Shown in pieces: positions 17,992-26,874 of a stretch of 32,819 nt of DNA. The notes under the pieces were generated by a model that worked only from the letters and a program-made list of their open reading frames with translations, made no database searches and was not told the origin of the DNA. The position numbers were made by a program, and so were the translations under genes. Position 1 is the first letter of the stretch. Every line of letters starts with the position of its first letter. The stretch comes from Streptomyces sp. TRM64462. Lineage in GTDB: Bacteria; Actinomycetota; Actinomycetes; Streptomycetales; Streptomycetaceae. The stretch covers positions 1-32,819 of the forward strand of contig NZ_JABWDV010000145.1 of NCBI RefSeq assembly GCF_013362995.1, given 5' to 3'.

Positions 17992-19359
17992 ATGACCTCA
18001 GTCACCGAAACCGCCCGGCGGGGCGCCACGGCCGCGTCCCCGGACGCGGACGCGCGGCGCCGCGCCGGGCGGCGCCGGCGGATCATCGCCGTCGCCTTCG
18101 TCCTGCCCGCGCTGCTGCTGCTCGGCGCGCTGGTGGTGTACCCCGTGCTGTTCTCGGTCGGCCGGAGCTTCTTCGACGCGTCGGGCACCCGGTTCGTGGG
18201 CGGCGGCAACTACGTCGAGATGTTCCGCGACCCGGCCACGCTGAAGGCCGTCCGCAACAGCACGGTCTGGGTCGTCGTCGCACCCACGCTGCTGACCGGC
18301 CTGGGCCTGATCCTGGCCGTCCTGGTGGAGAAGATCCGCTGGGCGGCCGCGTTCAAGCTGCTGCTGTTCCTGCCGATGGCGGTGTCGTTCCTCGCGGCGG
18401 GCATCATCTTCCGGCTCGCGTACGAGGAGGACCCGGACAAGGGCGTCCTCAACGCGGCGGTGGTGGGCGTCCACGACATGTTCGAGGACGGCGCGTCGTA
18501 CCCGGGCGCACGGGTCCGGGAGGGCGAGACCGTACGGAAGGCCGCCGACGGCTCGTACGAGACGACGGCGACGTTGTCGCCGGGCGACGCACCGGTGCCG
18601 CTGGGCCTGGTGGGCGTGCGGCCCCAGGAGGTCCCGTCGGAGGCCCGCCCGGCCTCGGAGGCCGCGTCGCAGCCCGGCCCCGGCGAGCTGCGCGGAGTGG
18701 TCTACCTGGACTTCACGCCGGGCGGCGGGGGCGCGCCGGGGAAGGTGGACGCGGCGGAGCGCGGCCTGCCGGGCCTGACCGTGGAGGCGGTACGGGACGG
18801 CCGGGCGGTGGCGTCGGCGACCACGGCGCCGGACGGCTCGTTCCGCTTCGACGGCCTGGAAGCGGGCGGGGCGTACACGCTGCGGCTCCCCGCGGGGAAC
18901 TTCGCGGCGCCCTTCTCGGGCGTGTCGTGGCTGGGCCCGGCGCTGGTGACACCGGCGATCATCGGCGCGTACCTGTGGATCTGGACGGGCTTCGCGATGG
19001 TGCTGATCGGCGCGGGCCTGTCGGCGCTGCCGCGTGACGCGCTGGAGGCGGCGCGGATGGACGGCGCGAACGAGTGGCAGGTGTTCCGGCGGATCACCGT
19101 GCCGCTGCTGGCGCCGGTCCTGACGGTGGTCTTCGTCACGCTGGTCATCAATGTGATGAAGGTCTTCGACCTGATCTACATCATCGCGCCGGGTCCGGTG
19201 CAGCAGGACGCCACGGTGCTGGCCACACAGATGTGGCTGGTGTCGTTCGGCGGCGGCAACGACCAGGGGCTCGGCAGCGCGCTGGGCGTTCTGCTGCTGC
19301 TCCTGGTGATCCCCGCCATGGTCTTCAACGTCCGCCGTTTCCGCAGGAGCCAGTCATGA
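17992..19359 (+). CDS. MalF-like sugar permease with large extracellular insertion
   Basis: A 455-residue permease, versus about 300 for usual Gram-positive relatives. Six predicted helices lie near residues 31-53, 89-113, 121-141, 316-342, 371-396 and 425-446. The EAA loop is EAARMDGANEW (352-362), between helices 4 and 5, which puts the helix 3-4 loop outside the cell. That loop is enlarged to about 170 residues (145-312). It contains a short beta-rich stretch, a Pro/Glu/Ala linker (213-231) and a CnaB/SdrD-like beta-sandwich signature (232-302: GVVYLD, GLPGLTVEAV, TAPDGSFRFDGLEAGGAYTL). Family-typical sequence resumes at SWLGPALVTPAII. The insertion is in frame and has host-like codon use. 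The start ATG follows the binding-protein stop by 14 bases. Confidence 0.92.
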   Translation: MTSVTETARRGATAASPDADARRRAGRRRRIIAVAFVLPALLLLGALVVYPVLFSVGRSFFDASGTRFVGGGNYVEMFRDPATLKAVRNSTVWVVVAPTLLTGLGLILAVLVEKIRWAAAFKLLLFLPMAVSFLAAGIIFRLAYEEDPDKGVLNAAVVGVHDMFEDGASYPGARVREGETVRKAADGSYETTATLSPGDAPVPLGLVGVRPQEVPSEARPASEAASQPGPGELRGVVYLDFTPGGGGAPGKVDAAERGLPGLTVEAVRDGRAVASATTAPDGSFRFDGLEAGGAYTLRLPAGNFAAPFSGVSWLGPALVTPAIIGAYLWIWTGFAMVLIGAGLSALPRDALEAARMDGANEWQVFRRITVPLLAPVLTVVFVTLVINVMKVFDLIYIIAPGPVQQDATVLATQMWLVSFGGGNDQGLGSALGVLLLLLVIPAMVFNVRRFRRSQS

Positions 19360-20282
19360 CCGCGACAGCGCCGGCCCCGGTGCACCCCGGAGCACCCACC
19401 AGGAAGCCGCCGGCCCCCGCCGCTCCCCCACCGCACCGCCGAAGCCGCCGCCTCCGCGGCTGGCTGGGCAACGGCGTGGTGCAGGCGTTCCTGCTGGTGG
19501 TGGGCCTGGTCTGGATCACTCCGGTGGCGGGACTCCTCCTGTCGTCGCTCCGCTCGCCGCAGGACAGCGCGTCGAGCGGCTGGTGGACGGCCCTGGCGGA
19601 TCCGGGCCGGCTGTCGTTCGCGAACTACGCGTCGCTGCTCGACAACGCGGGCATGACACGGGCGTTCTGGAACACGGTCCTGATCTCGGTGCCGACGACG
19701 GTCCTGGTCGTGGTCATCGCCGCCCTCGCCGGATACGCCTTCGCCTGGCTGGAGTTCCCCGGCAGGGACTGGCTGTTCCTGCTGGTGGTCGCCCTGCTGG
19801 TGGTCCCGGTCCAGGTGGGCCTGCTGCCGGTGGCGAAACTCTTCGGCCAGCTGGGCCTGTTCGGCACGATCCCGGGCGTGGTGCTGTTCCACGTCGCGTA
19901 CGGCCTTCCCTTCGCCATCTTCCTCCTCCGCAACTACTTCGCCGAGCTGCCTAAGGAGATGCTGGAGGCGGCCCGCATGGACGGCGGCGGCGAGTGGCGC
20001 ATCTTCACCCAACTGGTACTGCCGGTAGGCCGCCCGGCCATCGCGAGCCTGGCCATCTTCCAGTTCCTGTGGGTCTGGAACGACATGCTGGTCGCCCTGC
20101 TCTTCGCGGACTCGTCCGCCCAGCCGCTGACGGTGGAACTCCAGTCCCAGGTCCGCCAGTTCGGCAGCAACATCGACGTCCTGGCCCCGGGCGCGTTCCT
20201 GTCCCTGGTGGTCCCGGTGGCGGTGTTCCTGATCTTCCAGCGCCACTTCGTGCAGGGGGTGATGGCCGGCTCGGTGAAGTGA
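19356..20282 (+). CDS. MalG-like sugar permease
   Basis: A 308-residue permease with six predicted helices and the EAA loop EAARMDGGGEWRIF. The C-terminus FQRHFVQGVMAGSVK is the standard ending of MalG-type subunits. The N-terminal 35 residues are Pro/Ala-rich and cytoplasmic. The ATG overlaps the MalF-like stop by ATGA, so the two subunits are translationally coupled. No ATPase gene follows, so the pair must use an ATPase encoded elsewhere. Confidence 0.95.
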   Translation: MTATAPAPVHPGAPTRKPPAPAAPPPHRRSRRLRGWLGNGVVQAFLLVVGLVWITPVAGLLLSSLRSPQDSASSGWWTALADPGRLSFANYASLLDNAGMTRAFWNTVLISVPTTVLVVVIAALAGYAFAWLEFPGRDWLFLLVVALLVVPVQVGLLPVAKLFGQLGLFGTIPGVVLFHVAYGLPFAIFLLRNYFAELPKEMLEAARMDGGGEWRIFTQLVLPVGRPAIASLAIFQFLWVWNDMLVALLFADSSAQPLTVELQSQVRQFGSNIDVLAPGAFLSLVVPVAVFLIFQRHFVQGVMAGSVK

Positions 20283-20309
20283 CGCGGCGCACACCCCACG
20301 CACCGGGAT

Positions 20310-20343
20310 ACACGTACCGTGACTCGACGAACGCTGTACGTGT
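20310..20343. promoter_or_regulatory. Inverted repeat after the permease operon
   Basis: ACACGTAC (20310-20317) and GTACGTGT (20336-20343) are perfect 8-bp arms 18 bases apart, starting 28 bases after the MalG-like stop. It could be a weak terminator or a protein-binding site; no T run is present. Confidence 0.35.
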
Positions 20344-20358
20344 CCATCCTGCGCCGCT

Positions 20359-20380
20359 CATCGTGTGAATGCTCACGATG
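20359..20380. promoter_or_regulatory. 22-bp palindrome upstream of the small gene (CRP-like candidate)
   Basis: CATCGTG-N8-CACGATG has perfect 7-bp arms. The centre reads GTG-N8-CAC, the layout of CRP/FNR-family sites, though not a full consensus. It lies 49 bases before the ATG of the 58-residue gene, where it could act as an operator, or it could end the sugar operon. Confidence 0.4.
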
Positions 20381-20428
20381 GGCGGCGAACAGGGTGGTAT
20401 CGGCGTACGGACTCCCTACTCTGGAACC

Positions 20429-20605
20429 ATGTCCACGTCCCCGTTCGAAACCGATACGCCAGACACCGAAGCCCTCAACGCCGCGATCCGCGAGCTGTGG
20501 GCACGATCGGGCGGCACGCTGTCGGCGGACGGCCAGCGGATCTACCAGGCCCTCGTGACCGCGTGGGCGGCAGCCGACCGCGGCGACATCGCACCGGCCG
20601 CCTAG
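20429..20605 (+). CDS. Small hypothetical protein, 58 residues
   Basis: I do not recognise a characterised family. The protein starts MSTSPFETDTPDTEALNAAI and continues with a predicted amphipathic helix pair around ELWARSGGTLSADGQRIYQALVTAWAAAD, ending Ala-rich. It has no signal or membrane segment and is acidic at its N-terminus. The ATG at 20429 is chosen over upstream starts because the coding pattern begins there; GGA is 3-5 bases upstream. It is preceded by a palindrome and its stop lies 13 bases from the converging acyl-CoA dehydrogenase stop. Confidence 0.65.
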   Translation: MSTSPFETDTPDTEALNAAIRELWARSGGTLSADGQRIYQALVTAWAAADRGDIAPAA

Positions 20606-20618
20606 GGCGTGTCCTCGG

Positions 20619-21848
20619 TCAGCGGATCGGCATGCCCGAGAGCGTGCGGGCGATGACGAGGCGCTGGATCTCGCTGGTGCCCTCGAAGATGGTGTAGATC
20701 GCCGCGTCGCGGTGCATGCGCTCGACCGGGTACTCGCGGGTGTAGCCGTTACCGCCGAGGATCTGGACGGCCTGCGCGGTGACCTTCTTGGCGACCTCGC
20801 TGGCGTACAGCTTGGACATGGAGCCCTCGGCCGACGTGAAGGGCCTGTTCGCGCTCGCCATCCAGGAGGCGCGCCAGACGAGGAGGCGGGCGGCGTCGAT
20901 CTGGGTGCGCATGTCGGCGAGTTGGAAGGCGACGCCCTGGTTGTCGATGATCGGGCGGCCGAACTGCCGGCGGGTCCTGGCGTAGTCCAGGGCCACCTCG
21001 TACGCCGCGCGGGCCGTGCCCACCGCCATGGCGCCCACCGCGGGGCGGGACGCCTCGAACGTGGCCATCGCGGCGTTCTTCACCCGGTCTCCACCGCTGT
21101 TCCGCGCCTTCTCGCGGGCGCGGGCCAGGCGTTCGTCGAGCTTCTCCTTGCCGCCCAGCAGGCAGGAGCCGGGGACCCGTACGTCGTCCAGGACGACCTC
21201 GGCCGTGTGCGAGGCGCGGATGCCGTGCTTCTTGAACTTCTGGCCCTGCGACAGGCCGGGGGTGCCGGGCGGGACGATGAAGGAGGCGTGGCCCTTCGAA
21301 CCCAGTTCGGGGTCGACCACGGCCACCACCACGTGGACGTCGGCGATGCCGCCGTTCGTCGCCCACGTCTTGGTGCCGTTCAGGACCCACTCGTCCTTGG
21401 TCGCGTCGTACACGGCCCGGGTACGCATCGCCGCGACGTCCGAGCCGGCGTCGGGCTCGGAGGAGCAGAACGCGGCGACCTTGACGTCGTCGGCGTCCCC
21501 GTACATCTGCGGGATCCAGGTGCCGATCTGCTCCTCCGTACCGTTGGCGAGTACGCCGACGGCGGCCAGGCCGGTGCCCACGATGGACAGGGCGATGCCG
21601 GCGTCGCCCCAGAACAGCTCCTCCATCGCCACCGGGATGCCGAGGCCGGTCGGGTCGAAGAACTGCTGGGCGTAGAAGTCGAGGGAGTAGATGCCGACCT
21701 TGGCGGCCTCCTGGATCACCGGCCAGGGGGTCTCCTCGCGCTCGTCCCACTCGGCGGCGGCCGGGCGGATCACGTCCTCGGCGAATCCGTGCAGCCAGTC
21801 ACGGACCTGCTTCTGGTCGTCGTTGAGCTCGAGCGTGAACTCGGCCAT
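20619..21848 (-). CDS. Acyl-CoA dehydrogenase
   Basis: A 409-residue flavoprotein with all three ACAD domains. [11 protein letters not shown] (FAD/substrate region), KTWATNGG and the C-terminal [15 protein letters not shown] are diagnostic; E389 in FEGTS aligns with the MCAD-type catalytic base. It oxidises an acyl-CoA to the trans-2-enoyl-CoA, passing electrons to ETF. A segment rich in charged residues ([17 protein letters not shown], about 231-247) is longer than in the short-chain enzymes. The ATG has a strong GGGAGGG upstream. The gene is divergent from a TetR regulator and shares an operator-like region with it. Confidence 0.94.
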   Translation of the reverse strand: MAEFTLELNDDQKQVRDWLHGFAEDVIRPAAAEWDEREETPWPVIQEAAKVGIYSLDFYAQQFFDPTGLGIPVAMEELFWGDAGIALSIVGTGLAAVGVLANGTEEQIGTWIPQMYGDADDVKVAAFCSSEPDAGSDVAAMRTRAVYDATKDEWVLNGTKTWATNGGIADVHVVVAVVDPELGSKGHASFIVPPGTPGLSQGQKFKKHGIRASHTAEVVLDDVRVPGSCLLGGKEKLDERLARAREKARNSGGDRVKNAAMATFEASRPAVGAMAVGTARAAYEVALDYARTRRQFGRPIIDNQGVAFQLADMRTQIDAARLLVWRASWMASANRPFTSAEGSMSKLYASEVAKKVTAQAVQILGGNGYTREYPVERMHRDAAIYTIFEGTSEIQRLVIARTLSGMPIR

Positions 21849-21880
21849 GATCCCTCCCGGCGGACATACGGCGTGCGGTG

Positions 21881-21916
21881 TTACTTGCGGTAACCGCAGT
21901 CTGTTACCGGTAAGTA
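21881..21916. promoter_or_regulatory. Compound TetR-type operator between acyl-CoA dehydrogenase and tetR
   Basis: TTACTTGCGGTAAC (21881-21894) and GTTACCGGTAAGTA (21903-21916) form a large near-perfect inverted repeat. Within it lie two smaller palindromes: TGCGGT-A-ACCGCA (21886-21898) and TTACCGGTAA (21904-21913). Such nested palindromes in a divergent intergenic region are typical of TetR operators that control both genes. Confidence 0.7.
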
Positions 21917-21998
21917 GCCGCTGTCAACCGGCAGCCGGACCCGGGTCGGTGTTACGTTGCGCAGGCCTCGGGAACATCGACGGGCGGGGAGAGACGCT

Positions 21999-22649
21999 AT
22001 GGACACCACACACCGGACCGAGCAGCAGCGGTCGGCCGAGCAACGGCGCCGCGAACTACTCGAGGCCGCCGACCGCGTGGTGCTGCGCGACGGGCCTCAG
22101 GCGTCCATGAACGCCATCGCCGCGGAGGCCGGGATCACCAAGCCGATCCTCTACCGCCACTTCGGCGACAAGGGCGGCCTCTACCGGGCGCTCGCCAAGC
22201 GCCACACCGACGCCCTGCTGGCCGCCCTGCGCGGCGCGCTGGACGCGCCCGCCGAGCGCCGGCAGCGGGTGGAGGCCACCCTCGACACGTACCTCGCGGC
22301 GATCGAGGCGCGGCCGCAGGTGTACCGCTTCCTGATGCACCCCGCCGAGGACGGCGGCGCCCAGCAGCCCGAGCAGGGCTTCGACGTGGGCCGGCACTCG
22401 GCACCGCTGCTGCGCCGGATGGGCGAGGAGCTGGCGGAGGTCATCGCCGAGCGCATCGACCTGGGCGAGGGCGGGGAGGCCCTGGCGCGCGTGTGGGGGC
22501 ACGGGATCGTCGGGATGATGCACGCGGCCGGCGACTGGTGGCTGGGCGAACGGCCCTGCTCCCGTGCCGAGTTGGTGTCCTCCCTGGCCGAGCTGCTCTG
22601 GGGCCGGCTCGCCGCCGCCCATGACCGCAAGGACGGCCCGGGCTTCTGA
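21999..22649 (+). CDS. TetR-family transcriptional regulator
   Basis: A 216-residue regulator starting at the ATG at 21999, preceded by GGGGAGAG. The N-terminal helix-turn-helix is clear: RRRELLEAADRVVLRDG, MNAIAAEAGITKPILYRHFGDKGGLYRAL. The C-terminal ligand-binding domain contains YLAAIEARPQVYRFLMHP and a TetR_C-like region. The divergent acyl-CoA dehydrogenase and the shared palindromes suggest it represses a fatty-acid or branched-chain oxidation gene and is released by an acyl-CoA (inference). Confidence 0.92.
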   Translation: MDTTHRTEQQRSAEQRRRELLEAADRVVLRDGPQASMNAIAAEAGITKPILYRHFGDKGGLYRALAKRHTDALLAALRGALDAPAERRQRVEATLDTYLAAIEARPQVYRFLMHPAEDGGAQQPEQGFDVGRHSAPLLRRMGEELAEVIAERIDLGEGGEALARVWGHGIVGMMHAAGDWWLGERPCSRAELVSSLAELLWGRLAAAHDRKDGPGF

Positions 22650-22669
22650 GGCCCCTCACTTGAGGGCCC
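22650..22669. terminator. Short hairpin between convergent tetR and dehydrogenase genes
   Basis: GGCCCCTCA and TGAGGGCCC pair at 8 of 9 positions directly after the TetR stop codon, with a very tight loop that would open to about 4 bases. The rest of the gap to 22726 shows no other structure. Confidence 0.5.
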
Positions 22670-22726
22670 AGAGGAGCGTGCGCAGCGGGCCATGCGGAGT
22701 TGGGGTGTCCCGCCGCCGGCCAGGGC

Positions 22727-23740
<1,014 letters not shown>

Positions 23741-23752
23741 GGCCCTCCTGAC

Positions 23753-23776
23753 ATGCTGATGGAAGCATTTTCAGCA
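23753..23776. promoter_or_regulatory. Inverted repeats upstream of the hydroxyacid dehydrogenase
   Basis: TGCTGA (23754-23759) and TCAGCA (23771-23776) are inverted, and ATGCT (23753-23757) with AGCAT (23764-23768) forms a second overlapping pair. They lie 13-36 bases upstream of the dehydrogenase start, a position suited to a repressor. The rest of 23777-23994 is GC-rich with a short GCGTCCGCG repeat near 23970 and no recognisable gene. Confidence 0.4.
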
Positions 23777-23994
23777 AGCGCCTTCTACGGTATGGACGGC
23801 GTGCGGGCATGGTCAATCGGTGCCCGCCTCGGGGCAGGGTTCCGTCCGCACCCGGACCGGACCGCTCCGCGTGCCGTACGTCAAGGGCGCGGGCGAGGAT
23901 ACCGGTTGGGCGCGCCGTACTGGGTGCGTGTGGAGCACAGGGCCCGAGCCGCCGCGGTCTCGGTACGCCGACGGCGTCCGCGGCGTCCGCGGCG

Positions 23995-24552
23995 TCAGTC
24001 GCGGACGCCGGAGGCCCGGCCCCACGGCGTCCTGCGGGCCGCCCGCAGCAGCCTCGCGCGGCGCAGGCCGGTCAGGCGGTCCGGGTACACCAGCCCGTCC
24101 AGGTGGTCGCACTCGTGCTGGAGGCAGCGGGCGAAGAAGCCCGTGCCGTCGACCCGGACCGGCGCGCCGTGGACGTCGACGCCCTCCACCACCGCGTGGT
24201 CGAAGCGCTCCGTCCCCGCTTCGAGCCCCGGCAGCGACAGACAGCCCTCCGCTCCCCGCACCGTCACCCCGTCCGCCTCCACCAGGCGGGGGTTGACGAC
24301 ATGGCCCAGGTGCCGGACGTCCTCGTCGTCCGGGCAGTCGTAGACGAAGACCCGCAGGCCGACGCCGATCTGGTTCGCCGCCAGACCGACGCCGTTCGCC
24401 GCGTACATCGTGGCGAACATGTCCTCGACCAGCCGTACGAGGGACGGGCCGAAGTCGGTGACGGTCTCGCAGGGCGTGTGCAGCACCGGCTCGCCGAGCA
24501 GGCTCATGGCCCGTACGGCGCCGGAACTGCCGGGGATCGGCCGGTTTCGCAT
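23995..24552 (-). CDS. def: Peptide deformylase
   Basis: A 185-residue enzyme with all three deformylase motifs: GVGLAANQ (54-61), EGCLS (102-106, metal ligand C104) and QHECDH (145-150, ligands H146 and H150, catalytic E147). It removes the formyl group from nascent protein N-termini. The C-terminal 25 residues are Arg-rich and extend past the core. Streptomycetes usually carry several def paralogues, so this may be an accessory copy. The ATG at 24552 has a weak ribosome site; ATG at 24507 is an alternative. It is divergent from murT. Confidence 0.94.
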   Translation of the reverse strand: MRNRPIPGSSGAVRAMSLLGEPVLHTPCETVTDFGPSLVRLVEDMFATMYAANGVGLAANQIGVGLRVFVYDCPDDEDVRHLGHVVNPRLVEADGVTVRGAEGCLSLPGLEAGTERFDHAVVEGVDVHGAPVRVDGTGFFARCLQHECDHLDGLVYPDRLTGLRRARLLRAARRTPWGRASGVRD

Positions 24553-24575
24553 GGCGACCAGCGTACGATCCGCTC

Positions 24576-24599
24576 GCCACCTGCACTCCGGCAGGTGGC
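24576..24599. promoter_or_regulatory. Inverted repeat in the def-murT divergent region
   Basis: GCCACCTG (24576-24583) and CAGGTGGC (24592-24599) are perfect 8-bp arms around 8 bases. A TAGGCT (24628-24633), acceptable as a -10 for murT, follows at 28 bases, and AGGAGG before the murT start is a strong ribosome site. Confidence 0.45.
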
Positions 24600-24666
24600 G
24601 GGGTGCGGGGCCCCGACCGGATCTCGATAGGCTGAGTCCGGACCCACGCTAGGAGGAACAAGGACG

Positions 24667-25905
24667 ATGGCAGGCAACTCGGAGCCGCTGTCGCCGCGCG
24701 CCAAGCTGGCCGTGACGGCGGGCAAGGCCGTAGCGGCGGCGTCTCGCGCGGCGGGCCGCGGCAGCGGATCGGTGATCGGTGGCCGGGTCGCGCTCAAGCT
24801 CGACCCCGACCTTCTGGGCCGCCTCGCCCAGCATCTGGACGTCGTCCTGGTCTCGGCGACCAACGGCAAGACGACGACCACGCGGCTGATCGCCGAGGCC
24901 CTGCGCGCCAGCGGCCCGGTCGTCTCCAACGCGCTCGGCGCCAACATGCCCGCGGGCATCACCTCCGCCCTCGCGGGCGGCAGCGACGCCAAGTTCGGCG
25001 TCATCGAGGTGGACGAGAAGTACCTGGCGGGGGTGGCCCGCGATGTCACGCCCAAGGCGATCGCGCTGCTCAACCTCTCCCGCGACCAGCTCGACCGCGC
25101 CGCGGAGACCCGCATGCTCGCGGAGAAGTGGCGCGAGGGCCTGGCCGGCGCGAAAGCCGTGATCATCGCCAACGCCGACGACCCGCTCGTGGTGTGGGCC
25201 GCGTCGTCCAGCCCGAACGTGGTGTGGGTGGCGGCCGGCCAGGAGTGGAAGGACGACGCCTGGTCCTGCCCCGCCTGCGGCGGTGTGATGCAGCGCCCGG
25301 GCGACGACTGGTTCTGCGGCGAGTGCGGCTTCCGCCGCCCCTCCCCCACCTGGGCGCTCAGCGGCGACCACGTCCTGGACCCGCACGGGCAGGCGTGGCC
25401 GATCCAGCTCCAGCTTCCCGGCCGCGCCAACAAGGCCAACGCCGCCACGTCCGCGGCCGTCGCCGCCGTGTTCGGGGTGCCGCCGCAGGTCGCCCTGGAG
25501 CGCATGTACCAGGTGCAGGCCGTGGCCGGCCGGTATGACGTGGTGTCCTTCCAGGGCCGTGACCTGCGGCTGCTGCTCGCCAAGAACCCGGCCGGCTGGC
25601 TGGAGACGTTCTCGCTGATCGACCCGCCGCCGAGCCCCGTCATCCTGTCGGTCAACGCCCGCGGCGCCGACGGCACCGACACCTCCTGGCTGTGGGACGT
25701 GGACTACCCGCGGCTGGCCGGGCACCCGATCTCCGTGATCGGCGACCGCAGGCTCGACCTGGCGGTCCGCCTGGAGGTCGCGGGCCTCGACTTCCGGGTG
25801 TGCGAGTCCCTCGACGAGGCGGTGCAGCTCGCGCCGCCCGGGCGGATCGAGCTGATCGCCAACTACACCGCGTTCCAGGACGTGCGCCGCCGCGTCGGCA
25901 ACTGA
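24667..25905 (+). CDS. murT: Lipid II isoglutaminyl synthase, MurT subunit
   Basis: A 412-residue Mur-ligase-like protein. The ATP loop is ATNGKTTT (64-71). A Cys4 zinc ribbon, C201, C204, C217 and C220, is inserted in the central domain, a hallmark of MurT. The C-terminal DUF1727-type domain contains WLWDVDY (341-347), the region from which MurT supplies an aspartate to the GatD active site in studied homologues. With GatD it amidates the D-glutamate of lipid II to D-isoglutamine using ammonia from glutamine. Strong AGGAGG at 24651. The gatD gene follows after 27 bases. Confidence 0.95.
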   Translation: MAGNSEPLSPRAKLAVTAGKAVAAASRAAGRGSGSVIGGRVALKLDPDLLGRLAQHLDVVLVSATNGKTTTTRLIAEALRASGPVVSNALGANMPAGITSALAGGSDAKFGVIEVDEKYLAGVARDVTPKAIALLNLSRDQLDRAAETRMLAEKWREGLAGAKAVIIANADDPLVVWAASSSPNVVWVAAGQEWKDDAWSCPACGGVMQRPGDDWFCGECGFRRPSPTWALSGDHVLDPHGQAWPIQLQLPGRANKANAATSAAVAAVFGVPPQVALERMYQVQAVAGRYDVVSFQGRDLRLLLAKNPAGWLETFSLIDPPPSPVILSVNARGADGTDTSWLWDVDYPRLAGHPISVIGDRRLDLAVRLEVAGLDFRVCESLDEAVQLAPPGRIELIANYTAFQDVRRRVGN

Positions 25906-25932
25906 CCTCCGACCCGAAGGACAAGCAAGAGC

Positions 25933-26661
25933 ATGAGCGACAGCAGTCTGCGTCTGGTGTGGGTCTACCCGGACCTGCTCAGCACCTACGGAGACCAGGG
26001 CAACGTCCTCGTCGTGGAGCGCCGCGCCCGCCAGCGCGGCCTGGACGTGCAGCGCGTGGACGTGCGCAGCGACCAGCCGATCCCGACCTCCGGCGACATC
26101 TACCTGATCGGCGGCGGCGAGGACCGGCCGCAGCGGCTCGCGGCCGAGCGGCTGCGGCGCGACAGCGGTCTCAACCGGGCGGCCGAGAACGGCGCGATCA
26201 TCTTCTCGGTGTGCGCCGGCTACCAGATCCTGGGCCACGAGTTCATCAACGACCTCGGTGAGCGGGAGCCCGGCCTCGGTCTCATCGACGTGATCTCCAC
26301 ACGCGGCGAGGGCGAGCGGTGCGTCGGCGACGTGCTCGCCGACATCGACCCGCGGCTGGGCCTGCCGCAGCTGACCGGGTTCGAGAACCACCAGGGCATC
26401 ACCCACCTCGGCCCGACGGCCCGCCCCTTCGCCCGCACGGTGTTCGGCCGGGGCAACGGCACGGGCGACGGCACGGAGGGCGCGTACAACGACACGGTCT
26501 TCGGTACGTACATGCACGGCCCCGTCATGGCCCGTAACCCGCAGATCGCGGACATGCTGCTGAAGCTGGCGCTCGACGTGAACGCGCTGCCGCCGGCCGA
26601 CGACCGGTGGTACGAGGCGCTGCGCGCCGAGCGCATCGCGGCGGCGAGCCAGCCGGAGTAG
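25933..26661 (+). CDS. gatD: Lipid II isoglutaminyl synthase, glutaminase subunit GatD
   Basis: A 242-residue class I glutamine amidotransferase of the CobB/CobQ-like type. The nucleophile is C94 in SVCAGYQ and the histidine is H195 in YMHGPVMARNP; the numbering of C94 matches that reported for well-studied GatD proteins. It releases ammonia that is passed to MurT. Its own catalytic site lacks the usual Glu of the triad, so MurT completes it. It is the second gene of the operon and is followed by a strong hairpin. Confidence 0.95.
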   Translation: MSDSSLRLVWVYPDLLSTYGDQGNVLVVERRARQRGLDVQRVDVRSDQPIPTSGDIYLIGGGEDRPQRLAAERLRRDSGLNRAAENGAIIFSVCAGYQILGHEFINDLGEREPGLGLIDVISTRGEGERCVGDVLADIDPRLGLPQLTGFENHQGITHLGPTARPFARTVFGRGNGTGDGTEGAYNDTVFGTYMHGPVMARNPQIADMLLKLALDVNALPPADDRWYEALRAERIAAASQPE

Positions 26662-26679
26662 CCCCGCGGGCACCGCCGG

Positions 26680-26728
26680 CGGCGGCCGCACGGAACCGGG
26701 TTCCCTCCGGTTCTCCGTGCGGCCGCCG
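26680..26728 (+). terminator. Strong hairpin after gatD
   Basis: Arms 26680-26699 and 26707-26728 pair over 20 bp with a 2-base bulge (GA) and a 7-base loop. It starts 19 bases past the gatD stop. There is no T tract immediately after, only scattered Ts. Confidence 0.75.
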
Positions 26729-26779
26729 TCTGACGTTTCGTCTGTTCCTCCGAAGTACGTCCAAAGGTCGGACGTCCGG

Positions 26780-26809
26780 TTCGGCGGTTTCACCCCGCGC
26801 CGGTAGGGT
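26780..26809 (+). promoter_or_regulatory. Candidate pfkA promoter
   Basis: TAGGGT (26804-26809) is a good -10 for a HrdB-type promoter. The matching -35 would be TTCGGC (26780-26785) at 18 bases, which is poor. A start near 26816 would give a leader of about 60 bases. Confidence 0.4.
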
Positions 26810-26874
26810 GGCGGTCGATCCAGCCGGACGACGTGGTCCGGGAGTCGGCCCACGTTGCAAAGGTATTTCGGGCT

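Noticed and set aside
17992..19359. Permease insertion as a frameshift or chimeric assembly artefact
   Set aside because: The frame stays open across the whole insertion, codon use is unchanged, and typical permease sequence resumes on both sides; an artefact is possible but not supported by what I see.
23813..24661. 282-codon minus-strand and 273-codon plus-strand frames around the deformylase gene
   Set aside because: Both overlap def in other frames, are Arg/Gly/Pro-rich and lack motifs, whereas def has all three catalytic motifs.
26833..26874. Earlier start for pfkA
   Set aside because: The 14 additional residues are not family-like, while MRIGVLTSGGD is the conserved PFK start.
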